NCBI GenBank assembly: GCA_018340375.1
Contig: JAFFJZ010000043.1
Span: 434,001 to 498,000, forward strand
DNA from: Gonatopus flavifemur
Lineage: Eukaryota > Arthropoda > Insecta > Hymenoptera > Dryinidae
Direction of reading: 5' to 3'
DNA: 64,000 nt
In this document: piece by piece, positions 57,513-64,000 of the stretch
How positions within the stretch are numbered: position 1 is the stretch's first letter
Layout of the letters: each line of letters starts with the position of its first letter
Program-made: the position numbers and the translations under genes
Notes under the pieces: generated by a model
The model's database searches: none
Told to the model about the DNA's origin: nothing
Seen by the model: the letters and a program-made list of their open reading frames with translations, nothing else

Positions 57513-60013
57513 TCAGTCTTCTTCTTCACTCTCAGAGGAAGATAATGGGAAAGTTACGTTGTCTTTATCAAGTATATCCGGAGTTTTGATCAGGCTTGAC
57601 ACGTCTCTAGGGAGAAACTTTAGTTTTTTCTTGGGCATTTGTCTTTTACTCGATAACATTGCATCAGAACTCAGAAGGAACCATTTAAAAATGTCTTCAT
57701 TCGTTTTTTCTCTACTGCATTTCCTGGAGTGATGCTCTCGGTACCTTTGGAAATGAATGTTGTTAAGATATTTGAATATAATTATGTATTCATCGACACC
57801 GTTAAAGCTTTTGATCTCAACATGACAAGCAAAATCAAGGAAAAACAAAAAGCAGCTGCACTTTGGGGTCATCAGTATAAAGTTTTGAATAAATCCTCTA
57901 ATTCATAAGTTTACTTGATTCTCAAAATTGTTTTCTAGTCTATGAATTTATGTTTCCAGAGGATGAACAATGTGGCTTATTAATAAAAAAAAGTATATGA
58001 ATATTCATAATTCCCCGAATTCCTTACCAGAACAAAACAATCTTCGCGAACATATATTATCGTGGTTACCATAAATATATAGTTTGCCTAGTAGTCAAAA
58101 ACGTATTGTGCAATGTATCAAACTGATTGCAGTACTTGAGAAGTCAAATTTTTCCCTTCAAAGTGTCGAGTCCACTGTGACAAATATAGACTATTATTAA
58201 GTGATATACATCATTTTCACCTTTTAAAAACTTTGTTACGAGCCTCTTGTGCTTCCTCAGTCAATTGGCCTATAGGTAGAAGAACAGATGCAATGATTTC
58301 AGGTCCGTGGATCAAAAATTTGTGCATCGTAGGTGACATTGGGTACCACGGATATTTTGTCGCGTAGTAGCGTGCCGTGTCTAAAGCGTAACTCCGAAAC
58401 TTTTCAACGTCCATTTCATGGCCACTTGAAACGGTAGCTAATACTACATAAAGTCGTTGTATTAGGTTGACATCCACCCCTGTGATTTCGGCAGAAACTT
58501 TGGGTTGTGCGAAAAATCGCCTAGCGGTATTCCCATAATTTGAGTTCCCAAACCCTGGCTTAGGAACATCGACAATGAGGCCACATTTTTCTTCAAAACT
58601 TTTCTGTACAACCTTTTTTCGTTCTTCCACCAAAGCTTTATCTTGTTTTCGTGCTTGCCACTTCTGAATAGGTAGCTTATAAGAAAAATGCAGGAGGCCC
58701 ACAAAAAATCGTATCCAGCCGTGTAGACAAGACAAACCAAACTGGAGGTTTTCGGTTTTGACCGGTCTGGATACTATATCATCAATTTTGTTGAATTCCT
58801 TAGATGTGGCACCACATATACAGCACTTCTGGGTATAGGTTGTCTCAGTTATGGCATTGCATACCTTCCCGTCCACCATAGAAAAAATCATCTCATGTTT
58901 CACTGAAACATGTTTTTCATCAGTTCTGAAAGAAGTAGCCCTCAGATTTTCTATTTCATTATCAACCCGTAGCTTCTCTGCAACCGAAACTTCAGTTGAT
59001 TCTTTCACAAACTCTATTTTGATTGGCCTACAAAATCTGGTTGATGATGGCCTTGGATTCTGCCAAATTATTTTTGAATTGCAGTGTAGGCGGAGAGGCA
59101 CAAGTGAAGTAATGAACACAGCGGAATCACTAGCTTCCGAACTTTGATATGCTCGTTTGTATGAGGAGTGGCCAGAGCTCCCATCAAACCCCCATTTGGA
59201 AATAAGTACCAGGTTTTGTAACTCTTCATCGGATAAAGTTGACAAAACCGAATTCTGTAGCTTTAAAATACGTGTAGCTGTGTGATCAAGAAGTGCTTGT
59301 AGTTGCACAACAGCGCAGGTTTCTGTTATTTGAATAAATTCCTTGTCAGGGAAACACATGCGGTTGGCCAGTTGAATTTTTTTATAAGGTGGGAATTTCT
59401 GCGGATCAGCTTCACGCAATAAGCAGTACTGATGTTTTGAGAGCTCGGCATCTACTAGGAGAGCTAGAGCATCTTCATCATTCAACATCTTTGGCTCATT
59501 TCGCTTGAAAGTTTGATAACCTTTCATATACATTTTGGCAAGCTCAGGATCAGAAGATGTAACATCCTTTACAATTTTTGCGGCTTCGATCTGTCCAGAC
59601 GCTCTCAAACACATTTGTGTGGCGTAAGACAGCTCTGAGATAGGAGTATTTACTCTGATATTCTCCGTTTTCCTACGTTTCGTTCTTCCTGAACATTCGT
59701 TGAATTCAACAAGAGGTCTTCCCACTTGCGTGTGAACAGTTACAGAATGGGGATTCCTGAAAGTACAAAACACTACCTCTTGTTTTAACCATTCTTCATT
59801 ATTTTTGAGAAATCGTTCTTCGGTCCTTTGAGAAGATTCCCATCTCTTTTTGAATACACATTTAAAAGTGGATAAAAGGTTAGAGATCTCTGTAGTTTTG
59901 TTATCCGGACAACGAGTTATCTCGATGATTTTTCCTTGAAGGAAAGTAAACTTTTCATCCAACTTAGGTAGGCTCCTTAAAATATTGTACATCTCTCTCC
60001 GAGTCATAGACAT
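57513..60013 (-). CDS. Transib transposase (RAG1-core-like), two exons
   Basis: Exon 1 runs 60013 to 58221 and exon 2 runs 57744 to 57513. The intron, 57745-58220, has a GTGAAA donor and an AAAG acceptor. The joined frame is 674 codons without a stop. Around residues 98-120, GRP...F and RTKRRK resemble the nonamer-binding region. Catalytic residues are D277 (KWGFDGSSGHSSYK), D381 (MVDGKVCNA) and E590 (EEAQEARNK). Zinc ligands C397-x2-C400 and H564-x4-H569 match the RAG1 C2-H2 site. Exon 2 begins YREHHSRKCSREKTNEDIF and ends in an acidic SSSESEEED tail. The start at 60013 is the first Met after an in-frame TAG; a further upstream exon cannot be excluded. The protein is expected to cut next to the CACAGTG ends. 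Confidence 0.93.
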
Positions 60014-60884
60014 TGAATCATCTTTGAAATCTACAAACGTTGTAGAATTCGATAAAATTCGCTACAGAAACCCCATGTGTTTCTAAAAATTTTCCTAATT
60101 TCCTTGGGTTGGATTCAACCCTCTTAAGCTAATTTTTTTTGCAGTCAACTGTTCAAATTGAACTACTAAGAAAATATAGGTTGTTGAAACACTCACCTAT
60201 GGCAGCGGAATCCATCTCATTTGGAATTGTATGTTAACATTGAATGATTTTAAAAAACGAAAAATATTCACCAAGCTCCAAACTCGCACGCGGAAAAAAG
60301 TTTACGGTAACGATTACTAGCAAGAGTTAGAATCCGGTGACAGCTATTGCACAATTGTGATAAGCACCATTTGAAATCAGACCGATTACAACCAACTATT
60401 TTCGTTGCCATGGAAACGATAGGTTAACATAAGAACGATCACCAAATCGCGAGTCATGATTCAGTTCACGAAAAGAAAAGAGATATCAATACTTGAATGA
60501 CATCTATAAACATTTAGGAAAATGACGGTTACTTTAGGGGAAAAGAGCATCGCTGAAGAATGTTAGCAGTGAAGTTACCAAAAATTCGTAGTAATAATAC
60601 TAAATGTTGGTAGTTTTATTGTCATTTCCCATAGTGAATTCATCAACTCATAGTAAATTCACTACGAATATTCTCCAGCAATACTGTTTTTCTCTCAATG
60701 GTCCATCATCTTCCTAAATATCAATGATTTCTGGCTTTTGTGTACCCTAAGCCCGCGATGAGAAGAAAAACGAATGGTAATCAATCTCATACAGTTTTCC
60801 TCGTGCAGCAAATGTACACTGGAAATGAAACACATACTAACGTTGAGATAAAATTCAAAGCGAATCTACTGAATTCTGAGTTTT
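60014..60884 (-). promoter_or_regulatory. 5' region of the Transib gene
   Basis: Non-coding DNA between the start codon and the right-hand repeats; promoter elements are presumed here but none is recognisable. A short palindromic stretch at 60585-60680 (paired 'gtagt.. / actac' and 'tagtgaattc / gtaaattcacta') is present. Confidence 0.4.
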
Positions 60885-61215
60885 GTGTCCACCATATTAG
60901 ATACGCTATCTTTGATTCTTGGAATTTGACAACTGATTCGTAATCAATGACCCCACAAAACCCTGGATACCGAGTTTGAAGGAAATCTGATGATTTTTTC
61001 AATTTTCATCCGCCATATTGGATGCGCTATTTTGAATTTTGAAATTCAAACAACGGATTCGTAATCAGCGACCTCAGAAACCCCTGGGTAACGAATTTGA
61101 AGAAAATCCGATGATTTCTTTCAATTTTCGTCCGCCATATTGGATCCGCCATTTTGAATTCCGAAATGAAGACAACGGATCCATAATCAGCGACCCCACA
61201 AACTTCTGCGTATCA
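60885..61215. repeat. Three inverted 121 bp subterminal repeats of the Transib element (right)
   Basis: Reverse complements of the left units, with 'taatcagcgacc' landmarks near 60941, 61061 and 61181. They have the same ~121 bp period and 'ccatattggatccgccatt' phrases. Confidence 0.93.
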
Positions 61216-61784
61216 AGTTTCAGACGGATCTAAGGACCCCTCATCACTCCGTCTAATTTTTTGTGATTTCCTGCACAAAAACATGGCGGAATTGCTTAGG
61301 GGCAGACATGGGCAGCCGTTTTTTTTTCTGATGTTCAGGTAAGAGTCCCATCTACCACCTCCAATGAGTTAAACGACGTAATTTTGCGTCATTCTCTACT
61401 ATTCCTTCAAAAACCAAACACATTTTCTCATTTATAGATATAGAAATTACATCCAATCATTGCTCTGTCAGTATTTTCCACTCATCAAATTGATATTCTC
61501 TTAATTTTCAGTGTATTCTACATAGTTTCAGTAATAGACTCCAATTTGAAAAAGTTAAATCGGTTCATTTTTCGAGACACAGCGTCTTTTTGAACATGCT
61601 CGTTATTTTACTGTCTTTCAATCACGCGGATTATACTTCAAGGAGGGTATTTTGCAACTGGTACACAAGGGCAGGGGGAGGGGATCAGATCTTCTTATAT
61701 CAGAATTCCAATACTTGGGACATCACCTTACTTATCCCAAGGGTCAAATATCCCCAACTACAAACTTCATTTTTGGGGTTTCGG
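61216..61784. other. Inner right side of the Transib element, no gene
   Basis: No coding frame with motifs lies between the subterminal repeats and the right terminal repeat at 61785-61813. The overlapping frames at 61590-61889 run through the element end and are fortuitous. Confidence 0.5.
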
Positions 61785-61813
61785 CCAGCTTTTTGGCATT
61801 TGGCCCCACTGTG

Positions 61814-61818
61814 CGCCA
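61814..61818. repeat. Transib target-site duplication (right)
   Basis: CGCCA, identical to 56274-56278. Confidence 0.88.
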
Positions 61819-63316
61819 GGGGACTGGTGGAACTGTTTACTAGCAAATGTGTTCATCAAATAAGCTCTGAATTTCAAAGTGCGGAATAGCTACGTTGGCA
61901 AGGTGTTAGGTTTCGGTGGGTTAGGTAGGTAGGTAAGGCAGGTTCGGTTCCCCGTTCAGGTTAAAAACTTTTCACCATCGCTAACAAAGTTATTCCAGAC
62001 GATAATGATTGATGTGAGTCATATTGCCTTTCTACCAAACACCATAGTGAAGCGAAGGTTGATGTTATTTTTTTTTTATAACAGTCAAGTTTTTTCCATG
62101 TATGAGGATTTTGCCAAACAATTTTTTGATGAATGTTTTGTAAAAATGCAACAAATGCAGTGTCATTTTTTGAAACTAAGTTGAATTGAATTGTAAAGTG
62201 AATTCACAAAGCAGCATATTAAAATTACGAAACATTTGCAACAGAATTGGTTTGATAAAATTACAACATGTGCATTGGAATTTCGCCAAACTAATTCTTG
62301 ATGGATTTTTTGTAAATTTTGAAAAATATTTTGTAGTTTTTCTAAATAAAATTGTAAAAATTTGTGTGGTAAATTTACAACAAAGAATTTCAAAATTACT
62401 TTTTTCTTGTGCGTAAAAACTTCCAACGTTTTGTTTGTGAAATGACTATAGAAATTTTCAACAGTGTAGGGTGGAGGCAAACCTGGTGTTTCCTCAGTGT
62501 AACCATATCTAATGGAAAATGATCAAATTGACTTAAATTAGAACATTGTGGAAGATTCTACGAACTACTAAAATCACCCACTTACCTATACCTACTACTA
62601 TAAATTACTTAATGTAAAATGACTACAATTCCAGTACCCCTCTTTTTCCTGTAATGCATTGATAACGGAATCTCAAAAGGTATCTTTTAGAAACTTCTGA
62701 GAGATTTCTTAAAACGTTCTTGAAGATATCTTTTACGCGTAAGAACATTGTAAAAGTTCTAAAAGATATCTTCTCGTGTTGCACAAACTTCTCGCATTGT
62801 TTTCAATCATTTCTGAAAATATCTTTTGGACATCCTGGCTGAAAGGTCCGATAGATTCCCATAAATTCCCATCCACCATAGAAACCGATAGGATACCCTG
62901 GTGAAAATGAAGCGTATACACTAAACGCGACCGAAACATATGAGAGGCGAAAAATGTTTCATTACCCTCTCCTCCGAAAGTAGGTGTTACGCTTCTTCAG
63001 GAGTATTTTGGCGATTCGCTCTCTTCGCTCTTCATATCCGTTTGATATCGTTTCATGAGAAGTGAGATGCCGCTTTATGAAACGTAGAATACATTCTTAA
63101 CGAAGAGTGTAGATTCGACCCTTTCATTTCGCTCTCTTCACTTTGTTGGAATTCGCTTTGTACTCTTTATCAATACGAATGGAGACATAGGTTAGAACTT
63201 TTTCAATTGACACAATGCATCACAACGATTAATGTTGAAATAAATATTTTTTTATCCACTAATGTCGTATAGAAATATTTATTTGAACATGAAATACAAA
63301 TGATGAACGAAGGATA
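61819..63316. other. No gene recognised
   Basis: 62440-62477 resembles the end of the repeat at 44755. 62660-62790 has several 'aaaagatatctt' units like those at 18170-18410. The remaining sequence shows no element. Confidence 0.35.
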
Positions 63317-63451
63317 AGGCTCGTCTCCCATAGACCGGAATTTGTAGGGAACGGAACGGAACCCGAAAATTCAATTGGTGCGTGGCTAGTCACTTACTAG
63401 AATTTCCCGAAAATCCCCTAAAAATTCCGGTCCATGGGAGAGCAGCCTAAG
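63317..63451. mobile_element. Short foldback, TAAGGCT..CTCCCAT ends
   Basis: 'gtctcccatagaccggaattt' on the left pairs with 'aattccggtccatgggaga' on the right. The outer TAAGGCT/AGCCTAA is symmetrical. It is about 135 bp and non-coding, and the target duplication is not resolved. Confidence 0.7.
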
Positions 63452-64000
63452 GAATTACCATGTGTTGATGTCGGATCATGTCGAATCGTTGAAGAAACTA
63501 GGACGTAGAATAATAATTGATCATTACGCTCTCACATTAAAGAATTTCCAATTGAATTTAATCCTTAAGAATACTATTCCTGATAAATTTACATCCTCCC
63601 GCTGAGTTGGTAACATTTTATTCTGTTAATTCCCGAGTGAATTTGCTCATATTTGAGGTCATTTTGCAAGGGACAATAATGTTAACTATCTCGTTGTATA
63701 AATTGTCATCAGTTATTCTTGAGTATGGAGTAAAGTGGGATCTGAGAAGGAGAAAATGATGATACCGGTGTGCGTATGGAAGTGTTGCAAGTAGGAGTAA
63801 AAATTGTCTGTAGACAATCGTCTTGTCAAAACGAACACACACAATGTATTTTTCTACGTATATTGAAACCGGGCGTTTCATAATTCCTCTAAGTGCTTAA
63901 AATACAATTGTAAATATATTCATGGATTTTAAATATCGTGAAAATATTTTCCTGTTCCATGTGTTGATTAGAAGAAAATTTCAATCAAATGTTTTTTATT
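63452..64000. other. No gene recognised
   Basis: AT-rich sequence to the end of the window. The minus-strand frame at 63618-63881 has no recognisable motif. Confidence 0.35.

Larger units (their letters stand above)
56279..61813 (-). mobile_element. Transib DNA transposon, complete
   Basis: 5.5 kb with a perfect 29 bp terminal inverted repeat beginning CACAGTGGGGCCAAATGCCA at 56279; the complement ends at 61813. It is flanked by a 5 bp GC-rich duplication. It carries a two-exon transposase on the minus strand, and inverted arrays of a 121 bp repeat lie inside each end. The CACAGTG start equals the consensus heptamer of V(D)J recombination signals, which derive from a Transib-related ancestor. 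Confidence 0.95.

Noticed and set aside
61920..61965. Telomere-like GGTTAGGTAGGTAGG stretch
   Set aside because: Only a few imperfect units are present; this is too short for an insect (TTAGG)n telomeric tract.

Overview
This window looks like repeat-rich DNA from an insect nuclear genome. It is AT-rich, has no bacterial-style gene packing, and I found no intact host gene, rRNA or tRNA. The arthropod inference rests on the mobile-element content: Transib, R2-like and RTE retroelements, DD41D Tc1/mariner elements, many hAT-type short elements and a long satellite. A beetle or a bug is plausible, but the sequence alone does not settle it.

Layout. Positions 1-2952 hold a long foldback (681-1648) and one copy of a repeat that encodes a piece of a USP-type ubiquitin-protease-like domain. 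Positions 2953-8400 are a palindrome of ~145-175 bp monomers, split by a 3.7 kb DNA transposon (3633-7363) with termini CACAGGCCTGCGA and an ATTA target duplication. Positions 8560-10640 hold a short inverted-repeat element and a multi-copy repeat, here called X. Positions 10900-11400 and 11962-16340 are tandem arrays; the second is a ~223 bp satellite of about 20 monomers. Positions 17400-23020 carry small inverted-repeat elements and two dead retroelement 3' ends.

Positions 24070-31700 are an inverted copy of X. It is interrupted by a GC-rich R2-like retrotransposon (24734-28789, 15 bp duplication) and by an apparently intact DD41D element (28873-30908). Positions 31700-39870 are a second monomer palindrome. 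It is interrupted by a TTAA-type foldback (33560-35375), a short element rich in mini-palindromes (33014-33381) and an almost full-length RTE retrotransposon (35516-38863). The USP-like pseudogene returns in opposite orientation at 39947-40779 with its associated repeats to about 42700.

Positions 46191-52660 are a hAT-type unit (8 bp duplication CTATGCAT) that has collected several later insertions, among them a second DD41D subfamily and a 1.9 kb foldback. A second copy of the first DD41D element lies at 53116-55132. Positions 56279-61813 are a Transib element with 29 bp perfect termini that start with the V(D)J heptamer CACAGTG, a CGCCA duplication, inverted subterminal repeats, and an uninterrupted two-exon transposase with the RAG1-like residues in place.

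Several insertions can be dated relative to one another because unfilled paralogous sites lie in the same window. The most notable items are the Transib element, the catalytically altered USP-like domain carried by a repeat, the R2-like element outside rDNA, and the DD41D copy whose 5' arm contains an inverted, internally deleted piece of its own transposase.
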